From Lepidodermella squamata (taxonomy: Eukaryota; Gastrotricha), in assembly GCA_047495785.1 (NCBI GenBank), contig JBLDXI010000033.1:186001-250000 (forward strand): a DNA stretch of 64,000 nucleotides, read 5' to 3'. The notes beneath the pieces were generated by a model. The model was not told where the DNA came from, ran no database searches, and was given only the letters and a program-made list of their open reading frames with translations. A program made the translations under genes and the position numbers. This document shows positions 45,316 through 57,474 of this stretch, piece by piece (within the stretch, counting starts at the first letter, position 1; each line of letters starts with the position of its first letter).

Positions 45316-48300
45316 ATGAAGTTATACGAGACCTTGTTTGATAATTTTGAGTACGGCGAAAAGGTGAAGTCTTCCAGTTGGGATGGTGATGCAACTTTGA
45401 ACCTGCTTTCTGAGCTCAACTCTCTTGAAGACGTGGAACAATTGCACCGGAAAATTCGAGTTGAATTGGGCGGTGGCGAGAAATTGGTCAACGAAGTCGC
45501 TGCAAGGCAGGAAGAACGTCGAATCCTGGGTAACAAGTTGTTCGAAGCTAAAAAATATGAAGAAGCCCTTGAAACGTACAAATCTGCGATCTATTCAGCC
45601 GATTGGCCGCCGCCTGAAGACACTCGTTTCTACACCAACGCCTCGCAATGCTGTATTCAGCTGAGTAGGTTCGAAGAAGCGATAATCTATTCGAAGCTGG
45701 TCATGCGACTTGTCATGCGGCCTTTGAGAGCCTTTCAGTTGTGTGCTATCGCTTACTCGCATCTTGGCTATGATGAAATGGCTGAAGACTGCATAACCTT
45801 GATGAGAGCGATGAAGCCACCCGCTTCTAGGACTTTTGTTAAAGGTATTTCCTTCTTGTTTTTTTTTCTTGAGTTCGCAAACTCTGAATTTGTTTACATT
45901 CTATCAAGTTGCTTGAGTAATTTTCAGGTTTCAAAATTTCTCCATTTTCGAATTCGTCAAATTTGCATTCAATTGTACGCAAATTTGACAAAAAATCGCG
46001 AAATCGTAGTTTTTCTTTTTTTCGCTCAGCTGATGTTGGAAGTAGCAGGACTCACAAAGTTTGATAATGCAACGTTTGATATAAGTAGAAAATAACATAT
46101 TTTAGCTCATTTTCACGGCCCGAACCTATTGAGCGCGCCTGTGCGCTAAGCATGCTGCTTGCTTTTCAAAGAGCTATAAAAAACTAATCGTGTAAAATCG
46201 AGCTCAGTGTCAATAATCGAGAAAAAATTGACTGCATCGTGACCTTATTTGATGATTGACTTTTCAGTTCGTATCGAAAAAATACCGTTTGCAAGCACTC
46301 AAAATGTTGATTTAATGATACGATCGATTTTTTTCTAAGAACATGTTGTTTTAAGAAAAAATATCCAGTTTTAAACAATTAGAAATTGCGGCCGACAATT
46401 TTTAGAAATAATTTTGAAATCGACATTTCACCTTGCTTCGCTTTTCTTCAAATTTCTCTGCCTGAGTTTCTTGGCAGAAATGCGAGCGTGTTAGCCTATT
46501 CGCCACCACTACGCTGGTTACTAACTTTCAATCCGGAAATATTGTTCGATATTTGGCTGACGTTCGAGCGATCGATACCCGAATTGTCCACGTGCATTAC
46601 GGCCAAGACCTCGTCGCATCCACGGGCCATTGAAGCGGTGGTGCTTGTAGATCAGCGAGGTGAAAAATCGTACATCACACCCAGAGCACTCGGGATAAGT
46701 AGCGGTATCGCCCGGGTTTTTTCAGTGCCATCAAACAATCCGTAGCAGTCTTCGCTTCTTAGTCTTAGCGAGCCAATTTTTCAGGCATTCGCCAACGTAG
46801 TAGCTTGTCGAGTAGTAACTAAATGAAACCCGATTAAAGTGCTCGGTTGACTCTGCAAGACCAACAGTTAATGTCTTAAAATGTGATATCAAATTGTAAC
46901 TTATCGACTGGACGGTTCTACCTTCGAACCTTTTCGAAAATGACAGCTCGTAATTGCACTTCTCGCCCGGCTATTACGAGGAGTAGCTTCTTCAAACACT
47001 GGGGTTCCTAGTAATTGGCCACCAGGGCCACTGTTTTTTAAATCTTAACGGCAGATATAAACCTTCTTTGTTCGAATGTCTTCTTTAGACCATGTTAATT
47101 TATTGAAAGAACTTTGAATAGTAAACACAACTTAATTCAATATACTAATCAATTTCCTCGCCTTTTCCTCGCACTTTGAATGCGTTCTTATCTTCAAATT
47201 TTCCGAAGCAGGCGCGTTGGGCACCGTGCAGGAATTCATAAGAAAGAATAAAGATAGCAACTAATCAAATAAGAACAACATTTCAGTTCGAAGTCATGAA
47301 ACATGAAAAAAGCATCAGAAACATGCGTAGTGTTAGTACATGCGTAGCATAATGATACAGTGGTCATGATATGGTCATCTGGCAAATAACGGGATAGAAA
47401 AGGGTCAAAATTACATGCGAAAAGCATGGAAAGATTTGGAAAAAATTGCCCAATCGCCCAGAAATCATCCGTCGGGCTTGATGTTTAGTTATCCTGGCGA
47501 ATTGGCCGACGACGAGGCACGCGGGGTGAGATGGCTGGCGCGCCCGCAGTAGTTGCATTTTTGAGCGAAACGGCATTCAATAGACTTTGCTTACGCTGCC
47601 GCTCCAGGTTCGCGATTATTTATTAGGTATACATTTTACTGGAAGAGTTTTGCACTCGAATACTTAATGATACAGCCTGGTTGACATTACTTTCACCCGA
47701 AAGCGCCTGCACTCGAGGATTGTCTTTCCTGCTTTGGTTTTGGACCGGAATCCAGCTACATCCAATTATTTTCTTTGAATATGGTGCCGATTTCCATCAG
47801 CGTGACGTAGAAGAATATGGTCAAATATTCCAAAAAAATTCACATGATTCGTAAATATGGCCTTAACAGAGTAAAATTTGAAAATATTAGATACAAAGAG
47901 AGGCCAATTAAATTATCAAAGTTTGGGATGTATATAGCGCTCAAAGAGTGTGATATCTAGCCGCTAGCTAGCCTTTGAAATGTATATTGATGTCGAGATG
48001 CTTGTTATTTTTGGGTCGAAAATTTTCTATCTGTCTAATAGTTTGTGTTCTTTTTAGAATCTGCTGAGAAGTGTGAGCTGATAAGAAAACAGCGTCCACC
48101 CGGCCGAAAGCGAATTCTCGGCAGAGAGTCAATGAAAACTGCATTAAGGCGGCTTATTACAACCGGAAATCTGCCGATGAATCATGGCTCGATTGAACAG
48201 ACCACATTCCTCTTCACGTTAATTGAACTTGTGTCCTATGCTATTAAGGGTCCGACTGAGTTACGCCCCCTATATGAAGCTGGGCTCATGCGAATTTTCA

Positions 48301-51300
48301 AGCAAATTCCCTTGCTCAAGCGATTATTCTCGCCGGAAATCGATTTGGTGAAACTTTCAATTTTCGAAGCTATGGTTGTTCAGCTGGTTTTAGCGCTACT
48401 TGAGTACCTGGCACCCGAGCAAACCGATGATGTCGATCTCAAAAACATGGCAATGCGTGATTTGGCGACTATGCCTAATTTCATCGAGTTTATGTGCGAA
48501 TTGGGCCGGCAAATGACGAAACGTAGCGGCATTCGATTTTTGACTATCTCCCCGATTCATCGGCTGATTTTGGAACGATATGCTGGTCTCATAATTCCAT
48601 TTGACGACAGTCCGGCGATGAGGGAGCGGTTTGTCCGTGGCCACTATCCACTTTGCGACCCTTCGTTTGCTGTCTACATGTGGTTAGCTGGGTTTTGTTC
48701 ATCCACCGATATGGTCATGCGGCTAAATGAGCCGTTTGCTCGGGCTTTGGCTAGGCTTGGAAATCTGACGGACGAATGCTCAGAATGGTACTTGGAACCA
48801 TGGCGGAAAGCGTCGAAAGCCGAACTCGGAAATGCCATCGCTATCGCTTCCATTTTAGGTAGGTAACTCATTTACTAGCTTTAATATAAATTTGGAATAG
48901 CTTCATAATGTTTAATTAAAAACAATTTTAAGCAGGGGCGCAGTCAGGATTTTGGTTTGATAGTTGTTGATAGTTGATAGTTTAGTAGATAGAAAAACAT
49001 TGTAATGTATGAACTATGGGCTTTGATTTTTCAATTTTTGGAATCTTTTTCATCACTCCGCAGTCTCAGCAATCCGAGAACAAGGTTGACGCGCCGTGCC
49101 GCTTCGTGCGCCAAGATATCAAGAATCCCATCAGGGGTAGAATTATACCGTAGTGAAATCAATAAAAGCGGCAGAGACAAAACGCTCTTCCCCACTGTAG
49201 ATCGCAACCAGGCTTTTAGCCTCCAACGCGTCGAAAAGCTCCGCTAAAACATGTAAACAAAAAACACTAACGCCACTGGATCAACTTATACATATAAGCA
49301 ACACAACTTATACAATAAAGTCTAAGCATACAGGAAGTGGAGAATCTTCAGAATTAACAAGTTTACCAGGCTGATCAGAGTAAATTTCCGAAACTAGTTT
49401 TCCGCGATTAGTTGCCGTGATTAGTTGCCTTAGGACACTGAGTAGTTAAATTTTTGAGATTTTACACAAAACATTATTTAATCATCTGTTGTAAATGTGG
49501 TTGTTCACGTTGCGCGTTGAGTCTTTGATCACGGAGATCGCGATGTCGTGTGCAGTAATTGTTGGCAGCTCAAAGCGTTTTAGGAAGTTGACGTTGAAAA
49601 ATGGAAAAGTGGAAAATCTTCAGAATTAACAAGTTTACCAGGCTGATCAAAGTAAATTTCCGAAACTATTTTTCCACGAATTGTTCATCAGCTATGCTAC
49701 CCACCGTCAAATTATCCGTATGTGAGAGAGTGGAATTTGGCGTGCCAAGTGCGCACCCTAAATTTAGGGTTCCAGCTCTAAATTTGAGACTCAAGCACTG
49801 GATTTCCCCTAAATATGGGTTTCGAGATTCCAGTCTTCGCTAGAATCTCTAATATTTTGCTATCATTCTAACCATTAGATCTTCATATTACGCGTAACTG
49901 ACTGCTCATAGAGCCGATATCGATTCCAAGTATCGATTCTACAAATCAGTGATTTTCCAACTGTCAGCCGTCTTGGAACCCAAAATCGATAATTTCCTAC
50001 GTAACAGCTTAGAACATCATCAGTATCGAATTTAGAATCTCTTCAAAATGTTTGTTTAATTTAAAATTAAAATTAAAAATAAAAATTGAAAAAAATGAAA
50101 ATTTCAAATAATTTAAATAATTTAATAATTTTTATTATTAATTTCAAGCGCAGCCAGGATTTGGGTTTGATAGTTTTATTTTCACAAGAGCTAAACACAT
50201 TAGAAAAAGAAAAACTTTGTTATATATGGACTATGGGCTTTGATTTTTATTATTTTTGAGAGCGTTTTCATCTCTCCGCAGTCTCAACTATCGCAGAACA
50301 TGGTTGAGGCGCCGTGCCGCTTTGCGCGCCAAGATATCAAGAATCTCATCGGGGGTTTTATACCGTGGTGAAATTGAATAAAAGCGGCAGAAACAAGATT
50401 TTCCCCATGTTTCTACCGCTACGCTGCCAAGTGGATCGCTGTCAGGCTTTGGATCAAGAAATGCACAACATGATTTCCAACGATCTAATTGGGCTCTTAT
50501 CATCGTGTCGGTTCCAGGAAGGTCTTTTCGATAAATATCTACTAGCGGCTTCATTTTCTCGACTGGCAAGGGCTTCCCGCGGGTGAAGTCTCGTAGTTTC
50601 GTGTAAAAATCGACGGTAAAATACGCCTGGACAATACAAGATTGTTTCCTATGATTAAATTCGACTTTAGATTAACGTTGTACAGCAAGGAGGAATTAAA
50701 TCTAACTTTTTGCGCGTAATGCTCTAAGCAATAGCTTTAATTACACGGTCTGGACGGGGAAGCGCCAACTTGACGACCACATCGTTTTTGGTAAGATTGA
50801 CTCGGGCATATTCCAGGACTGCGGCAATGTGCGAACATTTGAAAATACCACGTACACAGTCGTTCGAGTCGGAGGAAATACGCGAAAAATGCGGGAGATT
50901 ATTGTCTCTATGCGAATGATCAACCCGGGTACGAATAGAGAGTTCAAAATATTCAAAGGCCCGGATTTTATTCGAGGCCACGAATGGCTTCCCGCGCACA
51001 ATCGTAAGGAGCAGGTTAAAATGATCAAAAGAACTCCAAATTAATCAGAAACCTATCAAGTCAATTTGTAAATTTGTAAATTATATTAACAAAGCGCCTA
51101 TTTTTACATAATCATGTGGTATATTTTAACTAGTTTAAATTATTTTTCAAAGTGAAATTTGTTTTTTCATCAATATTCGGGGTTTTCCTGGTTTGGGTTA
51201 GGGCTAGAGTTAGGGTTGGGTTCAGGGTTGGGTTGGTCTGGATGGGGTCGTGAACGCGCGTATTGTCGCATTTTACACTCAACAAATAAAACGATCCAGT

Positions 51301-52631
51301 AAAATGTAACAGGCATATGCGGCCACCGGTCAAACGACATCAGGACGGGCAACAGCCGATGACGAGGATGTAGCAGTGGGAGTCGGAAAGGGAGTTGAAT
51401 TTTCACAATCGAACGAATAGCAGGAATAAGAAATATATTACCCGGGCTAAAAATCCTTCGATTATTATCGACTTCTTTGCAAAGTAAAGAAGTAATGATT
51501 GCACGGGAATATAGATGACTCCAACAACTTTAATAAGGCCCGGAATCCAATTTATTAACATTTCTTTAAATGCTTCTGTATTGATGCAATCGGTCGACAT
51601 ATATCAAAGAAATGTAGTCGATTGCTACTCAGATGAGCAAAATCGTTGGGATTATTCGAAGCTGTTGAGTGTGTCTACAGCTTCGTGGCTTCTGTAGAAA
51701 CAGCTCGCCGATGGTGTCGGAAGGCAACAAGTTATTCGAGCGGACTCAACTTTTTTGAACTGGACACTCGAAGAGCGAGATTCGCACCAGGTTGTCAGAA
51801 ACGGGAATGTTTTGCTTTCTCGCTTGTTCCATCAGCCGAACCACAGCTAAATTTGTTGAATTTGTTGTTATTGAGCTAATCAATAAAAAATGACTGTAGA
51901 AATGCTAAGGTTTAGCTCAAAGAGACATTGAGCAACATAATCGAGAAATTCGAGCATGCCCAGCTCATGTTTTCCCTAACAAAACTTGAGTATGTGCTTC
52001 GTCATAAAAGCCTCAATAAAGATAAATTTATTGTTTGCCTCCAATATTTGAAAAATCAAATTCAGAAGAAATTATAATGCTTTTTTATTATCATTTAGGT
52101 CATCTCATGTATTTTCTGGCGCGTCAATGCAAAGGCACCGTTCATTACATGACTCCGAACCTTTTCTGGCATGTCGCGGCTGATGACGTTAAAATCGCAA
52201 GCGCGTGCGTGAAGCAGCCAGCCTTCGTATTTTATATTACCCAGAATCTCGCTCAAGTCATACGGGACTTCCGCAACGATCCTTCCGATTATTTCCTCCG
52301 CAATGACGTCGATCGTTTGATCGACCTGATGATCAAAATCACTTATGGCGATGGCAAGAAACTCGCGTCATTTTGGGAGCGGCCGCCAATAGTCAGCGAA
52401 GATTTGAAAGGCAGCTTCATCGAAGAACTTATCCTTCTGGGCAAAGAATGTGACCGCATGTCAAAAAATGACAAAAAGCCGATTTATTTTGATAAGTTGA
52501 AGAAAAAAATTGTACTTTTCTTGGGATCGATGGCCGGCAAGTCGATGAAATTTGCTACTCTCATTCACCTGGTAGATCCGACTTGCTCGCTGTTCTTCCC
52601 TAACATGGAAGGATCCATTCGTGTTGTATGA
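45316..52631 (+). CDS. T6: TPR-family protein, complete
   Basis: Exons are 45316-45844, 48058-48858 and 52099-52631, phase 1, for 620 residues. The start at ATG 45316 gives MKLYETLFDNFEYGE, with an acceptor 'ttttctgctag' 18 bases upstream. The TPR region includes LGNKLFEAKKYEEALETYK and FYTNASQCCIQLSRFEEAI. Exon 2 has AGLMRIFKQIP, RDLATMPNFIEF, DDSPAMRERFVRGH and KASKAELGNAIAIASILG. Exon 3 includes TPNLFWHVAADD and KGSFIEELILLGK. Donors are 'gtattt' and 'gtaggt'; acceptors are 'tttttag' and 'atttag'. It is the only complete copy downstream of the channel pair. Confidence 0.85.
45845..48057. other. T6 intron 1
   Basis: This 2.2-kb intron includes the frame 46386-46745 whose minus strand holds RFFTSLIYK and FNGPW, shared with the 4336-4851 frame. 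The rest (46750-48050) has no recognisable content. Confidence 0.5.
48937..49250 (-). mobile_element. hAT-like element end, copy 1
   Basis: It begins 'caggggcgcagtcaggattt', resembling the CAG(A/T)GGCGTAGCCAGGATTT ends of hAT-type elements (compare 63728). It is colinear with 50149-50450, sharing 'cgccgtgccgctt', 'cgccaagatatcaagaat' and 'aataaaagcggcagaaac'-type sequence. On the minus strand both copies read a C-terminal frame of the type EILDILA.(K/E)AARR.N.VL. Confidence 0.55.
49335..49685 (+). repeat. About 80-bp direct repeat pair
   Basis: The block 'cttcagaattaacaagttta' through 'aatttccgaaact' occurs at about 49341-49410 and 49614-49680, nearly identical and about 270 bp apart. Confidence 0.8.
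49739..50055. repeat. Dispersed repeat, copy 2 (copy 1 at 1240-1600)
   Basis: Colinear with 1240-1600, in the same orientation, with scattered substitutions and small deletions. No open frame. Confidence 0.75.
50149..50600 (-). pseudogene. hAT-like transposase fragment, copy 2
   Basis: The minus-strand frame 50569-50288 reads VDIYRKDLPGTDTMIRAQLD, RWKSC, then DEILDILARKAARRLNHVL. The YRKDLP...L...L.RWK part resembles the region before the dimerisation helix of hAT transposases of the ZMYM/KIAA1586 type. The nearby 'gcgcagccaggatttgg' fits a degraded hAT end. No complete transposase is present. Confidence 0.4.
50724..50999 (-). pseudogene. SWIM-finger-like fragment
   Basis: The minus-strand frame includes CVRGIFKCSHIAAVLEYARV. 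The Cys-x6-Cys-x-His layout followed by an Ala/Leu helix recalls the second half of SWIM zinc fingers, which occur in MULE-type transposases. The first Cys-x-Cys half is not clear. The opposite strand is also open (50829-51044), so direction is uncertain. Confidence 0.3.
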
Positions 52632-52742
52632 GTGATAACTGGCATCGCATATTTTATTTTGCTCTATTTTCTGCATATTGTTTCTCAGCAATAATTTGGT
52701 TTCAGAAAGTCCGATTTTGATTTTCCAATCTTTGATTCATAG

Positions 52743-52832
52743 GGCTACCTGGTAATCGTGTTGTTTACATTTTGAGTAAATGCATCATTTTTGTCCGGTG
52801 GAGTACGATGACGCTGTGACACGTTCGAAATG
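52743..52832 (+). pseudogene. Scrap of TPR-family exon 1
   Basis: Just after an acceptor ('gattcatag') and about 110 bp behind the T6 stop, one frame reads NASFLSGG and the next reads EYDDAVTRSK. Together they match NASQCCIQL.RYEEAV.YSK of exon 1, with a frameshift between. Only the second TPR survives. Confidence 0.6.
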
Positions 52833-53521
52833 AGACTGATTTAACACGATGAACCTATTGGCCGGTTTTAATCCGATCTCCGACTGGACCGTCACTCTGG
52901 ACGCGATTAACCCAGTTTTTTTACAGGTAACTTCGAGATTTATTTTCAAATTATTTCTGTTGAATGGAGAATCGTGCCATGAGAATCGGAAGCTTTATCG
53001 CGCTTTATCTATTTGGTTTCGACGCGGCTGCTTGGGAAACGTTCCAAGTTCTGGTCCTTGATGAACTTGAGCAGAGGAACTTTAGTGCAGTTGAGCTGTT
53101 TTTTGATTTCACCTATGCGAAGCTTATTGGCAAAAGACACCCTTCGTTAACTTCAAGTGTTTTATTTTTGAAAACGTGCATCAAAGACCCGAGATAATAA
53201 AGCCTTCTTGCTTGAAGTCATAGCTTGTAGATCAATCATAGTAATGGATAATTTTGGTACATCGAAGAAACAGTTGAAGTAGGACTTTGAAGATGATTAC
53301 GCAGAGCAAGCCATGTAGCCTGTCAGCATGGGGAGCTCCTACCTGGCGGCTCTCAGGACGATCCGACGCATCGGTTGGCTACTATTTAGTCAGCCTTCCG
53401 AATTGAACTCTTGTCTTGGTTATTACCTTAAAATTCTCCCATGATTATATATACCATTTACCAATATCCTCTCTTTTTAATTTTGAAGATTCATTTTCAT
53501 TTTGAAATTATAAATGCTACC
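52833..53521. other. Spacer; nothing recognised
   Basis: Two overlapping plus-strand frames (52849-53061 and 52964-53197) of 70-77 codons carry no recognisable domain. Confidence 0.4.
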
Positions 53522-54110
53522 ATGACTTCTCTGCAAAACTCCGTTTTTCGTGTTGAGCTTTCATATTCTTCCTCAGCTATAAGCATGCACGAATTTATAC
53601 AACAGTGCTCCAAAAATCTACCAGGGCATAACTCCTTTGAATATGTCTATCGCTCGCTCTACACAGTCGAAACTCCTGAGGTAGCCTTTTCCAATGGGAA
53701 AAATGGGATTATGTGTCGCCTCCCGTGAATCTGCTTCGAGGTTATTATGAAAATGTTGGAAGTATAGCCATTATCTTACAAACCGTAGCCACGACCGACT
53801 TGTGTCATAGGTTTTCAGAAGCTTTTTACGTTAGTCCACCGTTGCATGACCCGACCGTCAATTCGTCAAATTAGACGTCTACGTGCCACAGCTTAACGCT
53901 TCGACGACGAATTGACTCTCGAGGTCGAAATTCTGAAACACTCATTCAAGACAACTACTTGGAAACCGTAAAGATATACCACGACGACCTCTGTGTATCT
54001 AAGCGTTGCGTCTTCGAAGTCCCCGTTTTTACTATTCAGACTGACAAACTTAAGCAAGTGGCTGATCTAGTCATAAAAACCTTGGTGGAAAAACTCAATC
54101 TCAACAAGTA
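53522..54110 (+). pseudogene. Unrecognised coding relic
   Basis: A frame from ATG 53522 (MTSLQNSVFRVELSYSSSAI) stops at 53728. A shifted frame then continues VNLLRGYYENVGSIAIILQT, and a third stretch reads HDDLCVSKRCVFEVPVFTIQ and ends KTLVEKLNLNK with a stop near 54110. Three protein-like blocks in order, separated by frame breaks, look like a decayed gene. I do not recognise the family. Confidence 0.35.
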
Positions 54111-55745
54111 ATGGATATATCCAGGATTTCCCTTTGTAATAACCAAAATAGATGTTGATCATCTTCAGTGTCCGAACTGTATATCAGTACTGAAACATCC
54201 ATTTCTTACTAAGTGTGGTCCACACAAAACAAGCCGGACTAGTATCCTGAACACCTCGAGTGGTACATTACAAGCTACCGACTCATCAAAAAAAGAGATT
54301 TCGTGGCAGAATGGGCGCTTGAGCTCACATCCGATTGGCCGGCGATGGTTGACATTCTCAATTATAGACATATAAATAATTTTAAAACCCCTATAAAAAC
54401 TTTTGCCTATGATCTCTATGAAACACGAATGTGTTTTTGAGTTATTGTTTGATACCGTCAGGTGTCACATTCATTATTTTCTAAAAATCTCGGACGGTTT
54501 TTTCAGCTCAAGCCCGTTATCCACTTTTATCTAACGAAGCGACAGAATAATTTTCTAGAAATCAGATTCTCACACCTACAATCGACCCCAACTTTTAGTG
54601 GTTCCTCGCCCCATTCCAAATCACAGCAATCAATTGTGGCTTGATTGATTCTCGCGAAGAACACCACGCCTAATTTTAATTCTAACTTTAGGACTGATTT
54701 TAGATCAGGCTGATATAGGGTTAGCCGAGCTGCAGATATCTTGGATGTTCTCAGCCATACCAGTCACCATCTCGCTAACTGATTGAACCAATCCGTGAGA
54801 TCTGTGCTGATAATTATGTAGATAAGAATAATTCAAGTGAACATTTCGAAGTTTACCATTTTAGTTGTTCTTTCGCACAGCCAGCGAAACGAATACTGTC
54901 GGGTCGGTGTCTGGTAGCTTGGGTGAAATAGATCATTGTGACCACGTGGCTGCCGACGGGTGCGACACAGGTCGGTGGTTCAAACCCCATCGACGACGCT
55001 TAGCGATAATCGCCCGGAGAGCCCGAGAAGCGCATAATTATGAAACTTTCGATTTCATTTTTCTAAGCGCTCACGAGCCCGGGAAAAATACGTTTAAAAT
55101 TAGCTAATTCCTACATCTAAGATGGATACTAAAATGCGGCGTCATTGTTTGTCACAGCCGGTCTGTGTGTGAGCAGGATTCTATTTACTTATCATTATCG
55201 CCAATAAATTTTCCGATATTTTCAATCGTATTTGCTATTTCATTTCACGTACCATATTGAGTAGCATTAGATTTCGAATAGCAAACAGCGCACAGCAGAT
55301 CAGATCATGGACATAGCGATGTGAACACATCAGGGTTGTTTATCTATGGCTATGGCACAATTAGGGGGTGTTGATACTTGGGTGTGCACGATTTGCTATG
55401 TAAACACACTCATTTATTAAATTTGCAATCGATTGAATGTGGAATTTACGCTCGGAAAATGTAAAACTAATATTTTCTAATTCAAAATTGCTCAAATTGT
55501 CGACAGATGAATGGTTGATTGTGATCGAGGAACCTGGGCCACAAAGACGGCGAAAACCGCGTCCACCCTCGGTCGTTGTCGTGACGGTCTTCAGTCCAAA
55601 AAATGTAAATCGGAACATTGAAAATATCAGACGTGGCACTAGACGGTGGTCGCAAAACTATCGCATTTTTTTCGCGGATAAGTAGCGTTTAGCATTGCCC
55701 TTTTAGTTTAAAGGGAGAAAAATAGAATTGTTGACTTCCACGTGG
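54111..55745. other. Spacer; nothing firmly recognised
   Basis: Short frames only. 'ggttcaaacccc' near 54976-54987 matches a polymerase III B box but lacks a tRNA fold. Frames on both strands around 55361-55685 have no recognisable domain. Confidence 0.4.
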
Positions 55746-56650
55746 TCACACATATGCTTTGGAAGCTGAGAAATTTTTAGAAAATTTGAAGTACAAAAAT
55801 ATTTTTACCTGCTGAAAGAAACAGGATCCAGTCGCCTCGGTCGGTAGTACTTCGTCAGGGACTTGGGTCCTGGTAATGCTCACAGGATCTCGTTCATTGA
55901 ATGCGCTGTTGGCCTCGACTAAATCAAAACCAAGCACTTGAACAATCCGCCCCAACCGGCCGTGAGGTCTGTGGTTACCCGACAACGCTGGGACGCTAAC
56001 AAGCTTGCTGACGTTTTTTAATGACGCAAACTGGGTTTGCCATGACTCCAGTAAAAACTCGACAGTCTCAGAGACAGTGTTGACAGCAACGCATTGCCCA
56101 GACAACTCCCGTTACTCCAGTAACTGCCATCGGCTCGCACAGCCTTTTAATTTCCGCCATCAGTTCGTCAGACACAACAAAATGATATTCGAAGATCTCT
56201 CAGGAGATGCACGATTCGGCGGCTCAGCAACATCACTTAAACAGGGCATTGCAGAGAAAAAATTAAATTCTTGAATTGGTGAGATGAACTGTAATCTGTC
56301 AACACAAATCAAGCCTGTCCGAGGATCTCTCTGAAGTAACACCGTCATCTTTCGCAATGTGGAACGCTGCCGATTTTCTTCGGCCGATCGACTTTTCCGC
56401 CGACTGTCCGCTTTTCTGAGTTAGAGCTTTTCCTGGATCATGAAGAGGTTGGCCGTGTTGCCTAGCTTTTGCATTTAATGTTGACCCTCTACCTCGACCA
56501 CGCTGCTAACCGGTAGCAGACTGTCCACGCTTAGAACTCGTAGAAGCTTTACCGCAACCTCGTGATCCACGGCGCTTGGTTTCTGCTGGAGAGTTATCTA
56601 AGTCGTCAAGTGGTTCGAATGTGTCACGGAAACATAAAACAGTCAACTGC
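55746..56650 (-). pseudogene. Unrecognised minus-strand coding relic
   Basis: Reading down from about 56620, open blocks follow one another in shifting frames with stops: FEPLDDLDNSPAETKRRGSR with a basic/Ser-rich stretch, FISPIQEFNFFSAMPCLSDV, SETVEFLLESWQTQFASLKN, and RLGRIVQVLGFDLVEANSAF. The compositional continuity suggests one decayed protein, probably from a mobile element, but I cannot place the family. Confidence 0.3.
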
Positions 56651-56869
56651 TACCCTTAATGATTTATTCATTGAAAATAAACTGAACACCAGTCACTGGC
56701 AAATTGAGAGCTTAAGTACTGACAATACTAGTTTGATAGAACGCACTACACAGCCTAATTAGTTATCACATGATCATATATCACAAGTCCTAGATCTTTC
56801 ACAGCTATGGTTATTCATCTTATTAGTCATGACCGTGATGCCGCCGTAACACCAATCGTTACAGAATGT

Positions 56870-57030
56870 AACCCTGCTTTTTCGAGTCGGGTAGTCATAA
56901 TTATCCTCGTTGTCGTTAGTCATGTTAATCTGTCAAGTCATGTCTCTTTTTGACTATCAGGGAGATAAATTCACCTTGGCCTTGAGAATGAAAGCTGGAA
57001 ATTTTAGGGATATAACATTATGCGATTTAT
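56870..57030 (+). repeat. Direct repeat, copy 1 (copy 2 at 60005-60145)
   Basis: Shares 'agtcatgttaatc', 'actgtcaggga.ataaattcac' and 'ggccttgagaatgaaagctg' with 60005-60145, in the same orientation. The two copies bracket the piggyBac, hAT and P-element relics. Confidence 0.75.
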
Positions 57031-57474
57031 GGGCTTGATATAAAGCTAATTTCGTGCATGAATATTTCATTAATTTTACAACGAAAATGTCTAAATTCAA
57101 ACTAAGTTCGATGATTTTGTCGATTACAGGCTTTTTTGTCTTTTGTTAGCACCAAACTGGCGCATCGCTGCAAGCACTGTCGAAGAGATGTTGAGCTGGG
57201 ATTCGAGGTTGCCGCACGATTGGTTGCAGGTTCCGCTCGAAGTTGAAGCCGATTCCAATCAAGCTCGATCTGCATTCATTTTAAACCTGTTCGGGTCAGT
57301 TGCCATTACTTTTTTCAGTTTTATTCTCAGTGATGATTTCAGTTGATCACTTTATTACGGTTTGAAGCTTGTGCTCGTAAAGCTAGAATATGTTCTAACG
57401 AATGGCCGAGTTGGCTGAATAAATCTTGCTTTTAGAGTACGAGTCAGGGGAAAATCTCATGCCGGTACCAAATT

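Larger units (their letters stand above)
48859..52098. other. T6 intron 2 with duplicated hAT-like debris
   Basis: This 3.24-kb intron contains two diverged copies of one element end (48937-49250 and 50149-50600), an 80-bp direct repeat (49335-49425 and 49608-49685), the second copy of the 1240-1600 repeat, a SWIM-like frame, and a telomere-like tract. Confidence 0.6.

Noticed and set aside
54930-55000. tRNA or tRNA-derived SINE
   Set aside because: There is a good B-box-like 'ggttcaaacccc', but no matching A box and no acceptor, D or anticodon stems.
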